DNA of 64,000 bases, from positions 1,667,001 to 1,731,000 of the forward strand of contig JAUCEF010000013.1 of NCBI GenBank assembly GCA_033558025.1, read 5' to 3'. Below the pieces are notes generated by a model. The model did not search any database. It worked only from the letters and a program-made list of their open reading frames with translations, and was not told where the DNA came from. Made by a program: the position numbers and the translations under genes. This document shows positions 21,472 to 31,966 of this stretch, piece by piece. The first letter of the stretch is position 1. Each line of letters starts with the position of its first letter. Origin of the DNA: Phytophthora sp. 'mugwort'. Taxonomy: Eukaryota; Oomycota; Peronosporomycetes; Peronosporales; Peronosporaceae.

Positions 21472-24400
21472 ATGTCAACAATTTCAACCGCCATGGCGGC
21501 ACCTCGAGCGGCACGCGGCCGCCGGCGGTGCGACGGTTCTCTGGGCCAAATCCCGTTGAGCACGGGCGAGATCGAGCTGTACTCGCGTCAGGACGAGGCC
21601 GCGCGTCGGCGACGTCGGCTGCTGGCCGTGCGCGAGCAAGAGCGACGCCTGGCGCAGCAAGTGACGCAGCGCTACCGTGACAACCTGCAGAAGCTGCAAC
21701 GCGGCAAGAGCAAACAGACCCGCAGACAGCTGAGCGTGGAGCAGCAGAAACTACTGACGGATCTGCATGTGCGCTACCAGAACTCGCTGCAGAGTATGGG
21801 CACGGCGCAGCGCAACGCTCGGCTCAAGTTACTGGAGCTTATGGAACAGGCCCAGGAGGAGAAGGGCAAGTGGGCGTACAACCTTCAGGTAGCAGGCAAA
21901 CAACGGTCCACAGAGGCCCAAGAAGCTCAGCAAGAGGCGGAGAAACTGAAGACGGCGAAACGTCGACAGGTGGAGCAGAACGTAGAGAGATTGAAGGTCG
22001 TGAGCGGTCAGCAGAGACATCAGGCCAGTATTCGGGCCAGACGGGAACAGGAGCTGGCCATACAACGAGCCAAAGGCCGAGATGAGATCGAGAGATTGAG
22101 AAGCTTGCAGAGTCCCCAAGAGGTGATCGTGACGCCGCGTCCGAATGAGAAGGATGTGCTGTCGTACCAGGTTACGAGGACGCATTGTCTTGCACCGATG
22201 TCGACAGCAGAGAGACGAGCAGTGACTGTGATTCGCCATAATCGGAAACACCCGACAGCGATGCGGGGAGAGGAGGAAGCGCAGAAGTACAGAGACGAGA
22301 TGGATCGGAAGAGAGAGCAGAAGCGTTTGGTTGTGGAGGAGCAGGTGGAGACAGCAGCGGAGAGAGGGAAACAGGCGTTGGAAGATGCCACGTCGAGACA
22401 AAAGGGACAACAGGCTTTGGACTGGTTGGCGTTGGTGGATAAAATGAAGCGGCGTGCACGAGGACAAGAGTTGAGCGGTAGAGACGCTTCTCGTTTCGAT
22501 GCTGGAGATGTGGATGAAGGAACTGACGACCCCAAGCGAATGGCAGAGCGGGCGTTTGCGCAGATGCTTGGACTTGATGAGAATTCAGTTGAATTGTCGG
22601 CATTTTCAATTGAGACGGATGAGGAGCAATCTGTAGGCTTGGCTGACACCGACCACGAGAGTTATGACAGTGACAAGAAGGTCACAGATGTGGATGTGGA
22701 TTACAGAGTTCAACTTAGAGGTGCGAAACACGATGCCGCTGATTCACTGGATAAAATCCATGCTAGAAGACCCCAAGCTGAAGTGCCTATAAAAGCAACT
22801 ACTTTCGGAGATTTACAACGCGAAGAGCTTGGAATATTGAAGAAAGCCAAGAATCCATGTGAGAGTAGGGATTCGTCACAAAACGATGAGGTGCCATTGA
22901 AATCGAGAGATGGAACAGACGAGGATATACTCGGCAAACCAGCGAAAGGTCCTTTAGTCGACGATGGTGGAAACATATCGCCAGACGGACAGCAATTACA
23001 GTGGGGCTTACGTTCAGTCGACGCTAATACAGCTACAGCTGACGATAGAGACCAGCACAGATACCAGGAGGAACGACCGGAAGGCACTGATAGTGAAGAA
23101 GAGGAATTGAGTCAGGGGTCCGAACAGTTGGAACGAGATGACTCTATTGAGCGACTAGAAAATCGGCTTCAGGAAGTTTTGGAACTTCGCATATCGAGAC
23201 CACGGCAAGACCAGTCACTTATAGTACATCAATCTGAGACCGAGCGGGTGGTTCTATCCTCTAGGTCTGCAACTGATCAGCGTGTTAACCAACTTGATCA
23301 GGTTTTTGCAGAAGATTCTCGAAAAGAGTTGGTATCTCGACATTCTGATGGGGGGATTATTTCTGAAATTGATGAGGACGCTGAAAATGCTTGTGCCAAC
23401 TCTGTTCCTGTATCCCATCCAGAGAGTGGTCGATCTTCTCTGTCCCTTTCGGTAATTTCTGATAATACGGTGCCAAGTGCACAATACGGAACATCAGCTA
23501 TGGATGAAAGGTCTGGAGTACATGATGATGTGTCATCCCAAAGTGGGCGTTTTCATGATACTCAATACAACTCACGTGTGGCAATATCAACGGAACGGGA
23601 CGACATAGGTGGTGATAGACGTTTCTCCAAGGGAGATTCCTCACAAGTTTATCCTGGAGGAAAATCTGCAGCTCGCTTACGTGATGACCGAGCTCGTGTT
23701 TCACCAGAAGATGCTGGGGATAATTATCTAGGTTCCTCGGCTGCATCTTCTAAGTTGAAAAATCTTTCTGGACATTACAGAGGAGAACGTGAGTACGAAG
23801 AAGCTGGACGCGAAGAGCGTGATAATCGTCTCACGGGGTTAAGGAGCCGTGATGCAGTTGCGCCACCGAGCAAGGAGGACTCGGCTATACTTGACAGGAA
23901 CACAGTCGATGAGAAGGTATCTCCCCGTTCACGTGATCGTGATGCGAGACGCTTGTCGAGCCAGCCTGCTCAAGAGAAAACTACGGATCTGTTGGGGTCC
24001 GAACAGTTCTCGGCCACCAGACATGCTCAAACATTGTTTAATGAACGTGATGACATGTCATCATCAAGCTCAATCACCTCTGACGATGAAGAATTCCATG
24101 ACGAGAAAAGCGCTTTTGAAGGCAAAAGATCTCGCGTAACATCCGCTGAAGAAGACGAACGCTCAATGTCGGAATCATCCTTCGCTCCCAGTCAAAAGTC
24201 TTTTTCTCGTCTGGATCAAGTGGCTAATACCAAGGCAGGATCGCTTGAACAGCGGTTTATTCACCAGCATATGATGTCCTTCTCCTCATCAGAGGGACAC
24301 AGCGATGATGAAGAAGACGATGTGACTGAAGTACATCGCTTATCGACCAGCAATAACGAGGAACAGCCATCCGCGAATATTAATCCTTATGATCCATATC

Positions 24401-26422
24401 GCCAGCAAATGGATCATCATACAAGACGAAGCAGTACCTCGGCTGTTTCAATCGCCCAATACTCACTACCGCCTTCCGACACGCAGAGCTCATTTGACGA
24501 TAGTTTCGATCGGCTACATCCTGGACACGGTGACGACAGCTTCGTGAATGAACTGGTGCCGATGTTCCCAAAACGTGCGCTGCCTCCTCCGCCGTGGTCT
24601 CTTGAAGACGATAATCGAGCAGTGGAAGAGTATGACGTCCAACTGATAGCACCAAATATGAGCAGAATGCTGACATCAGAACGGCGAACTTCATTTGGTC
24701 GAAGCAGGCAACACTTGGCTCAGTATGAGCCCCAGTCTGGGTCAACGGAACGTCCTCATCGTCAGTTTGCACCAAGAACGACTCGTTCTAACGAGCGTTC
24801 GTGCTCGACCTCCAGCAGACGAAATTCTTCGGGATCTTCCAACTCGGATGTCGTTAAGAATATTGATGAATCGGTGGAGCCATTGCCAGTTCGACAGCAA
24901 CCAGTGGCTCAAAAGACTCGCCCGGTTCACTCCTACCCGGTTGGACATAATGATAGTGACGAATCCGATATCTCGAGTGATTCCGGCGTCTCTAGTCTTG
25001 GATTTGCTGTCCAGTTGAACCTTCTCGCTGGAACTAGTCGAAGACGCAATGATGATCGTCAAGAAGCCATCGATCATGGTAATAGCCAACAAAGCAAACG
25101 TACTGTGGGAAAGGAGTCTGACGATGACTTGGACAGCCAAAGCAACGCTTCCAGAAGGAGTGTATCCTCAAGTTCCTGCATGTCGATGGACGCTCACCTC
25201 AACTATCTCACTACCATGTCTTCAGCGGTAGAAAAGTCATTACCCCTGCATCTCCGGATACCAGCTATGATTTATGGCAAGAAGGATATGACCAAACCGC
25301 CTGCTCCAATGACATGGTCGGCGTCTTCGGTATCTTCAATCGCTAGCGAGGATAATGAACGTCCAGATGAGGCTGAAGCAGACCAAGCGACGCGGTTGAC
25401 AGTCGAAAACAGGAAGGAAAAAGGTTCACAACTTCCACCGCCTCCTCTGGACTCAATTGACATGAGTCGCCCCCCACCGCCACCTATGCAAACTTTGAGT
25501 CATAGCTTGGATGAATCGCATTCCTCTTCAGAACAGCCTTTCGACTTACGCTCTTCAGAAAGGTATCAATTACCACCGCCTGTACTGGATTCATTCAATA
25601 TGAAGAAGCCACCATTCCCCATGAGGAACTTTAATCACGACTTGAACGACTCTCAATCATCCTCAGAACAGAGTTTTGAACCTGTTGGGTCTTTTGGGCG
25701 TCATATTCTTCGGCATTTTAATCGCCACTCGTACGGAGCTGAAGAGAGAAAACAAGGCGATTCCTGCAGCGAAAGTGGTGTTTCTTCACTCAGCGATGAA
25801 TTATTTACTAGTTCTTCTGCCAGCCCTCACCACCAGAACGTCAAAAAAGCTGAGAAGATTGTCATTTCTGCAAATGAGTCGACGGATGAGAGGAATGACG
25901 ATTATCAAGCTGGAAAGGAAATGTCACTCGCAGAAGCTTTCCAGCAGCGTCATCCCGGCTTCGGTCATCGCGTTGAGAATCATCGTGACGAGTTAAAACG
26001 TCAAGGAGACAAGCAACAACACGAGATCCAACAACAGAGACATAGAGCTGTCGTGAACCGTGAGGCCGCTTTTGACAGCCTTCGAGGTCGTGACGTGGTA
26101 GATGATCTCTCTCCAGTCAAAGAGCAGCTACTTAACCGTTTGGCTAGCGGCAGTCGAGCCAAAATTTCACAGCGCGAGATGAAGGAGCGCAACCACCGAC
26201 TGTACCACCAACTGCCCGAGGTTGTCGAGCGTAAGCGGCAGGAAGAAGTGATGCGTAGACGACGAGAGCGGCTCAATGAGCTGCGTGAGCAGGAAAAGGT
26301 GCGTCACGAAGCCAATGAAAGGGCTCTAGGATCTCAGTACGTTTAACCTCTTTTGTGTATTGATCATTGAACAGGAACGTCGTCTTCAGCAGAAACAGCG
26401 TCGACAACAGCAGCGTCGCTGA
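21472..26422 (+). CDS. CEP295/ALMS-family centriolar protein
   Basis: Large coiled-coil protein of the CEP295 (fly Ana1) family, which acts in centriole assembly and centriole-to-centrosome conversion. Oomycetes keep centrioles for flagellated zoospores. Residues 24-110 match the CEP295 N-terminus: ARRRRRLLAVREQERRLAQQ, then a YQNSLQSMG box. A long acidic, Ser-rich, probably disordered middle follows, with two diverged copies of a LPPP(P/V)LDS(I/F)(D/N)M module at about 1320-1405. The C-terminus (about 1484-1609) is an ALMS motif, with LAEAFQQRHPGF, ISQREMKERNHRLYHQLPEV and ERKRQEEVMRRRRERLNELR. The unspliced frame ends at 26346, but a phase-0 GT-AG intron (26299-26374) joins LREQEK to ERRLQQKQRRQQQRR and a stop at 26422, giving 1624 aa. 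The start ATG at 21472 follows a transposon end closely. Confidence 0.85.
26299..26374 (+). other. Terminal intron of the CEP295-like gene
   Basis: 76-nt phase-0 intron, GTGCGT to AACAG. It is short enough that the unspliced frame stays open for 16 codons, which hides it. After splicing the last exon continues the basic Arg/Gln coiled coil in frame. Confidence 0.8.
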
Positions 26423-26518
26423 GTAGCTCAAGCTGGAGCAAAAACCATATTTTGGCAAATTACTATTTAGAAACTTGGTTTGACGTGACAGTCTTGAGTG
26501 TTTCTCCTCAGTTATAGA

Positions 26519-26740
26519 CTAGAATTTCTTCTTTAGAGGTTTGCTGTTGTCGCTGAGGTCAGGAATCGTCTGGAGTTTAAAACAACAGGATCAGTTAGCA
26601 GTTGTCATAGTGGTTTTTATGTGTTGCAGACTCACCAGATCAGGCTTAAGTACTGCGTGCATGGCGCTAGAGCCTGCGAAGAGCGAGCCCAGCGTCGCGC
26701 CGAAGAGGACCATATACTGCTTGACACTCACACGCGCCAT
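26519..26740 (-). CDS. UQCC6: UQCC6/brawnin-like respiratory complex III assembly micropeptide
   Basis: 51-aa protein from two exons (26740-26636 and 26569-26519) with a 66-nt intron (26570-26635, GTGAGT to CTCCAG). Exon 1 gives MARVSVKQYMVLFGATLGSL followed by FAGSSAMHAVLKPDL; exon 2 gives TIPDLSDNSKPLKKKF. This fits animal UQCC6 (brawnin, C12orf73), which has one N-terminal membrane helix, an AG...H turn, a PDLTIP box and a short Lys-rich tail, and which helps assemble complex III in the inner mitochondrial membrane. The PDL|TIP box is completed only by splicing, which supports the model. The protein is slightly shorter than the animal one (about 70 aa). Its ATG lies 121 bp from the divergent COX16 ATG. 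Confidence 0.82.
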
Positions 26741-26861
26741 CACTGTCCGTTTACACAATGGTCGTGGAATACTTAAAAGCGTCATTATTAGCCAATCAAA
26801 GTGCCGCAAAAATCTGGGGCTTATCCTTGCACATTCACTTCTGTACGCACGCAGAGTGGAA
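26741..26861. promoter_or_regulatory. Bidirectional promoter between UQCC6-like and COX16
   Basis: Only 121 bp separate the two start codons. It contains a CCAAT box in GCCAATCAAA (26791-26800), a possible NF-Y site that works in either orientation. Near the COX16 side, CACATTCACTTCTG (26830-26843) resembles the oomycete initiator (TCA followed by pyrimidines). On the other side ACCATTGTG is a weaker candidate. Shared regulation of the two mitochondrial assembly genes is inferred. Confidence 0.55.
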
Positions 26862-27336
26862 ATGCTTCGTACTGCAGCGCGTCGCTTCTTCACCGCCGCG
26901 TCGAAGCAGCAGGCGCCACGACCGACGAAGCATCACAAGAAGAAAAATCACTTTGCGACGGCAGGTCTCCCGCTCGTGCTCTTCATTGTGGGCGGTTACG
27001 TGGCACTGACGCAGGTACAGACGTTGCAGCAGAGGCTGCTCTAGAGGTCGGCTTGTTGACTGTTGATGGTGCGTACAGTTTGTAGGTGGTAAGTACGAGG
27101 CAAGAGACCATTTGGTCAAGAGTCAATCAGAGCACGTGTTCAACCTGGAGGAGGAGCACAAGGTGAGCTGCAGTGGAGTGAACACAAATTTTTTTTTTCG
27201 ACTTTGTGTTCACGTTTGTTGCTGCTATTATTTTATTTTATTTTTCGCTTGCTGACATTTACTGCAGAGAATGACGAAAAAGTTGGCTCTGGATGACTTC
27301 GAACTCAAACCCGTGCCTAAACCCAAGGACCCTTAG
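26862..27336 (+). CDS. COX16: COX16, cytochrome c oxidase assembly protein
   Basis: 101-aa inner-mitochondrial-membrane protein needed for assembly of complex IV, where in other eukaryotes it helps copper and COX1/COX2 module assembly. Three exons: 26862-27014, 27079-27162, 27268-27336, with introns of 64 and 105 nt. The N-terminus MLRTAARRFFTAAS is Arg-rich without acids, like a mitochondrial presequence. The membrane helix is GLPLVLFIVGGYVALTQ, matching the GxPMLxLIVGG signature. After it FVGGKYEARDHLVKSQ and FNLEEEHKRM match the conserved soluble tail (RYDxxxxK...LExEYEK). Unspliced, the frame ends at 27044, so the gene is easily missed. Length agrees with the family (about 100-110 aa). 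Confidence 0.9.
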
Positions 27337-27553
27337 ACGAGGACGTATGTATACCTGTCTACATTGTGGTATACCATACATGTGGATCGACAGAAACAGC
27401 AAGGATATCGCATTTCACTGCGACGTTAAAACAGTATTACTCGAGTAAAAACCTCCTTTACGTATCACTAGCGTTTCTCACGTTTTCTCTTATTTCCGAT
27501 ATTCCATTCGCATATCTGCCAGATATTATCTATCACAACGTGGCCACGTTAAT
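27337..27553 (+). promoter_or_regulatory. Upstream region of the GNPTAB-like gene
   Basis: 217 bp between the COX16 stop and the next ATG, same strand. TATTCCATTCGCATATC at 27499-27515 is a weak initiator-like site. Nothing else is visible. Confidence 0.25.
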
Positions 27554-30500
27554 ATGTCATCGCGTTCCCGGCGGGCCGCGACGTCGTCCTCCCGCCCCGG
27601 CTGCTTGCTTCCCTTCATCTTCTCCCTAGGCGTCCTGGCCGCATGCGCGGGCTTCATCCTAAGCGAGTGGGAGCCTGTCGACCGTGGCAACATCGGCGGC
27701 GTCAAGGCCGAGGATTTCCTCGCATACGGCCCCCTGGACGTGGTTTACACGTGGGTCAACGGCACAGACCCGCGCTGGAAGAGAGAGAAGGAGTTCTGGC
27801 ACAAACATTGGATCGCGTCGCTCACTGGCCAGCCACTGCCCGTATGGGGTGAAGAAGCTCACGTCAAGGGCAAAGACGACTCGAATTCGGACAATCGATT
27901 CCGTGACAACGAAGAGCTCCGTTACTCGCTCCGTTCGCTGGAGAAATACGCGCCTTGGGTGCGCCACATTTACGTAGTGACCGACGGCCAGATCCCATCG
28001 TGGCTCGACATCGAGTCCCCCAAGCTCAGCATCGTCAAACATGGCGATATCTTCGCCAACAAGAGCCATTTACCAGTCTTTTCGTCGCCTGCGATCGAGT
28101 GGAATCTGGATAATATCCCGGGATTAAGTGACATGTTTCTATACTTTAATGACGACGTGTTCCTCGGGGCTCCTGTACGACCCGAAGACTTTGTAAGCCA
28201 AGCGGGCGTACAGAAAGCCTATTTCGCCTGGGAGATTCCGCTCTGCTCTACCAGATGCTGGGAAAGCAGTCTGGCCAATGGGAGATGTGATAAAGAGTGC
28301 AATGTCACAGCTTGTGACTTTGATATGGGCGACTGTGGATGTGACGTGAACTCTCTGGACGGCGCTGTAACTTGTGATGCCGACAAGATTGCGAGTATCT
28401 TGGAACATTCACCCAAACCGCCAAAAATTGGGAATCATTTGTGTCAAGGAATGTGTCAATATCAATGGCTGGGGAATGGAGTATGCGATCGTTCGTGTAA
28501 TGTCAGTTCATGTGCGTTTGATGGAGGAGATTGTAGAGTGCTGAAGCCGTATGATCGACATATACCACATGTTGATGACGAGGAGGAGACATTGTCACCT
28601 TTGGTGAAAGATTTGTGGTCAGCAGATGTGGAGATGAACCACACACTTGTACAAGTGCCACTGGATGTGAATGCTACATACTTGAATCTAACGAGTGCGT
28701 TTGGTATTAACGGTAGCATCTCGAGTGCTGTTCATGACAACAAGGAGCTGATTCGTTTCGCTTCTGTCTATGAGACGGAAATGGTGCTACTACTTGTGTT
28801 TGGTCGTGATGTAGATGCTCACCCGATGACAAGTAGTGTCCAGATTACAGTTGTTGGTGAGGATGCTCACGGTACCCCTCTTCAATTGGATTTCTCTATG
28901 ATACGAGGAAAGAAGCAGATTAAGCAGGTGACGAGTCCTGCTCAAGTGGGAGACACAGAAGAACTTACTAGTGGCATGTCAACGTTCCAGAATACCAGTA
29001 TCCGGCCCCATCATATCCGACTGCCGCTTGGGTTCCGACAAGCGACGTTCCGCAATGTTTTCCCATCTAGTAACGAAGAAATGGAGACGGAGCTCGCAAC
29101 GGCAGAAGGAAGTGAAGAGATTTCTATAGACGTGCCAATTGATGATCAAATTGCGGCGGTTGCTACTAAACTGGCCAGCAAGGTGCCTCTTGTTCAGATT
29201 TTCCTGCCGTTTAACATCACAGGGAAGAAGCTGGAGGATGGCGACAGTTTGAACCTTGGATGGAAGTTGAACTTGCGGCTTCATAACGACGAGGAGGACA
29301 TTGACTGGAGTGATCATGGTGTATGTCAATTGAAAGTGCCGAAGAAAAAGTCAGCAACGTTGGCTGCTACTGCTACTGAGGCTAAGGAAAATACAGCTAT
29401 AGACGGGAGCAAGCGAAGTTCTTTAGCGGATGAAGACCAGACTGAAGAGGAGATTGTCTATATAATTGGCGATTCGCTCGGAGAGACAAGTAGTGACGAG
29501 ATTATTGAGCAGAATGACAAGACGCTGGAGAATGTACAGAAAGAATCTCAACAGGACGAGTACGCCGAGACTGATGTTCCTGAGCAAGATAACGGGATTA
29601 CTCCATGCCGCCTCGCAGAAGACAAGCGTGGAATTACTGTCACTGTACGTGTGTTGACAAATCACGCGCACATGGTACTATCGGCGACTGGTGCGCTTGA
29701 CGATGAAGCGCCTGAAACTTCAGAGACAAGCAGCTCGTCTGCGAGCGATGATGAGATTGATCACAGTCAAGTGGCAAAGATGTTGGAAGAGTGGCAGACG
29801 AGTCCGCAAGTGGCTGACGGCCACGTTTGTTTTTACGACACGGACCGTGCTGATCCATTGCGTTATCGCTATTGCTTTGCGGTAGCTATGGGTCACTACT
29901 ACTCTGAAGAAGTCGAGGTGGTGCACAAGCCGACTTTGCAGGCTCTCTTGCATCCGGTTAAGCTGAAGGTGGTCTATACGCCGTACATGGGAGACGATCC
30001 GGCGCTGCTGGAGCTGCTTGACCGTTGCATTGACACTACGAGACGTTTTATTGGCATTCGGCCCCGAATTTGTTACCCAAATGAAGTGCCTGTCCCACAC
30101 CCACATGTCAAGGACGAAGACAAAGTGGATCTACAAAAGGAAAAGGAAGAAGAAGGTCGTCGTCTCGCCTGTGCAGCCCAGAAACGTCGATTGGCACAAC
30201 GTGAGGAGCGTGAAAAGGAGGAGCGAGAAGCTGAAGCCCGAGGCGGATTCTTGAGTAAATTGAGTCGTTTCATTGGAAATATCAAGACGAATATCGGCCT
30301 GGGGCATGTTGTGCATGCAAACGAAAGCTTGGATGACATCGAGTACGCGGACGTGTGCGGCCCGGAATCTAAGCAAGAGAAACCTGAGATCACACTGAGA
30401 GATGCACAAGCTCATTTATCCAAGGACACGTTCGGAGATTCCTTGCGCTTTGTGAACAAGTTGTACAATCGGGCATTTGGTAAGCCGAAAACCTCCGATC

Positions 30501-31480
30501 GACGTCGCGTGCCGTCTCACATGCCGTTCTTACTGCAAAAATCGATTATTCGTGAAATCAAGGACTATTGGACGAAGGAAGTGCAGGATACGTCAGCACA
30601 TCGCTTCCGCCACCCTCAGGACATGCAATTCAGCTTCTCATACTTCCACTATCTCATTAACCGCGCTAAGATCCAGCCGCATACATTGGAAGAGATTTGG
30701 CACGAGTACTTGGACGCCAACCGGAATGGTATTTTAGATGATAACGAGGTGCTGACGGCCGCTAGTCTGGCCCACGGTGACGCACCACCAGAAGATTTCG
30801 TCAATGAAGTGCGCGAGTGTTTGCAGTCTGAAAAACGAGAAAAAGTGCGAGAGATCCCAACGGCTGACGGGACACTGCGACTCAGTGAGACATTGACGCC
30901 GTATATTACGCTGGCAAACCTCGAAAGGTGCCCTACGGTGCGAGACGCTTTGATCAAAAACGTACGATACGAGTCGAAAGTGGAGCTTATGCCAGAGACG
31001 GAAGTGACGTTCCACATGCTGAGTGATAATTTCAAATTCGCGTGGAAGCAAATGATGGGCACACGTGCACGACGCACCAAGTTTGTTTGTATTAATGACG
31101 ATATGAAGTTCCCGTCCACGGCGGTCAGTCAGATCTTACACGAGCTTTTTCTGTCGATTTGGCCCAAACGCTCGCAGTTCGAGCTGCCGTACCACCTCAA
31201 GAACCGCTACGCGCACATTGACGAGTTTAATGCCGCCCAACAGCGTCGTCAGCTTGCAGTAGCCATCGCATTTATGATTCTACTGCTGCTCGCGTTTGTC
31301 TTTCGCGTCGAGTTGCGCGTCTTGTTTGGTTTCCAGGATATTGCTCGGGCACGGGCGGCTTCGGCTAGTCAATTGACACACGACTTCCAACAAGCTCAGG
31401 AAGACGCTGAGAAGACAGAGACCCCTACTAATCCTACTTCGCCACTTAACAAACGACGTGCAAGGAAGGTGTCAGCTTAG
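27554..31480 (+). CDS. GNPTAB-type GlcNAc-1-phosphotransferase (Stealth protein)
   Basis: Single-exon 1308-aa Golgi-type membrane enzyme expected to transfer GlcNAc-1-phosphate from UDP-GlcNAc to a glycan. A signal anchor lies at about 17-37 and a second membrane helix near 1226-1247 (VAIAFMILLLLAFVFRV), so both ends are cytosolic as in human GNPTAB. Stealth CR1 is DVVYTWVNGTDP (62-73). CR2 spans RFRDNEELRYSLRSLEKYAP to LYFNDDVFLG (about 115-205). Two Notch-type LNR repeats follow, at 231-264 and 297-327. CR3 lies near 995-1030, an EF-hand-like DANRNGILDDNEV near 1053-1065, and CR4 (KFVCINDDMKFP) near 1176. The middle (600-800) is acidic and divergent. In animals this enzyme marks lysosomal enzymes with mannose-6-phosphate; whether oomycetes use it so is unknown. 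It faces the coiled-coil gene tail-to-tail. Confidence 0.92.
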   Translation: MSSRSRRAATSSSRPGCLLPFIFSLGVLAACAGFILSEWEPVDRGNIGGVKAEDFLAYGPLDVVYTWVNGTDPRWKREKEFWHKHWIASLTGQPLPVWGEEAHVKGKDDSNSDNRFRDNEELRYSLRSLEKYAPWVRHIYVVTDGQIPSWLDIESPKLSIVKHGDIFANKSHLPVFSSPAIEWNLDNIPGLSDMFLYFNDDVFLGAPVRPEDFVSQAGVQKAYFAWEIPLCSTRCWESSLANGRCDKECNVTACDFDMGDCGCDVNSLDGAVTCDADKIASILEHSPKPPKIGNHLCQGMCQYQWLGNGVCDRSCNVSSCAFDGGDCRVLKPYDRHIPHVDDEEETLSPLVKDLWSADVEMNHTLVQVPLDVNATYLNLTSAFGINGSISSAVHDNKELIRFASVYETEMVLLLVFGRDVDAHPMTSSVQITVVGEDAHGTPLQLDFSMIRGKKQIKQVTSPAQVGDTEELTSGMSTFQNTSIRPHHIRLPLGFRQATFRNVFPSSNEEMETELATAEGSEEISIDVPIDDQIAAVATKLASKVPLVQIFLPFNITGKKLEDGDSLNLGWKLNLRLHNDEEDIDWSDHGVCQLKVPKKKSATLAATATEAKENTAIDGSKRSSLADEDQTEEEIVYIIGDSLGETSSDEIIEQNDKTLENVQKESQQDEYAETDVPEQDNGITPCRLAEDKRGITVTVRVLTNHAHMVLSATGALDDEAPETSETSSSSASDDEIDHSQVAKMLEEWQTSPQVADGHVCFYDTDRADPLRYRYCFAVAMGHYYSEEVEVVHKPTLQALLHPVKLKVVYTPYMGDDPALLELLDRCIDTTRRFIGIRPRICYPNEVPVPHPHVKDEDKVDLQKEKEEEGRRLACAAQKRRLAQREEREKEEREAEARGGFLSKLSRFIGNIKTNIGLGHVVHANESLDDIEYADVCGPESKQEKPEITLRDAQAHLSKDTFGDSLRFVNKLYNRAFGKPKTSDRRRVPSHMPFLLQKSIIREIKDYWTKEVQDTSAHRFRHPQDMQFSFSYFHYLINRAKIQPHTLEEIWHEYLDANRNGILDDNEVLTAASLAHGDAPPEDFVNEVRECLQSEKREKVREIPTADGTLRLSETLTPYITLANLERCPTVRDALIKNVRYESKVELMPETEVTFHMLSDNFKFAWKQMMGTRARRTKFVCINDDMKFPSTAVSQILHELFLSIWPKRSQFELPYHLKNRYAHIDEFNAAQQRRQLAVAIAFMILLLLAFVFRVELRVLFGFQDIARARAASASQLTHDFQQAQEDAEKTETPTNPTSPLNKRRARKVSA

Positions 31481-31966
31481 ACAAACAAGTAGAGGAAGGC
31501 AATGATAAAAAATGCATCAACACATTTCGACTTCGAGTATTGACAAAAGTTGAGGATGCTTTTCGCGAAATGAAGAAATGGGAAACTTTTTCCTGTTTTC
31601 TTTCCTTGACAGGACAGAGCGATACTAAAACAGAAGAGTAGAACGTAGAATGCTTTCCAACTCCTACACCCAACGTGTTCGTCTGTCGGTTCGTCTTCTG
31701 TCTTTTGTAGATCTGGAAATCTGGAAACGGGGGGTCCCAACGGCCGGACGTGCAGGAAATTGATCGATACACAGAACACGCAGTCGGGCGGAAAAGCGCG
31801 AGCGTTGAATGACTTTGGACCTTGTGCTCCCTGATAGCTTCTGCCTTCCGACGCTCCGACACCAGCCCATAGAATAATGAATAGTAGTAGAAGGGGGACT
31901 GGTTGTCTATAGTGAAAGCCTAGGCCGCTCATGGCCACACATGGCCACTTGCTGGCCATTGGTGGC
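31481..31966. other. Convergent 3' intergenic region
   Basis: 486 bp between two stop codons facing each other. It probably holds both 3' UTRs. A short imperfect repeat of ATGGCCAC/TGGCCA occurs near 31930-31965. Long open frames on the minus strand are discussed under rejected items. Confidence 0.5.

Noticed and set aside
26299..26346. C-terminus of the CEP295-like protein ending at 26346
   Set aside because: A phase-0 GT-AG intron starts at 26299 and the next exon continues the basic coiled coil in frame to a stop at 26422.
31477..31959. 160-codon minus-strand open frame with a signal-peptide-like start in the convergent intergenic region
   Set aside because: A second minus-strand frame (31862-31446) is also open over most of the same region, so the region is simply stop-poor. 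The frame ends inside the stop codon of the neighbouring gene, and the sequence after the hydrophobic start has no coding character.
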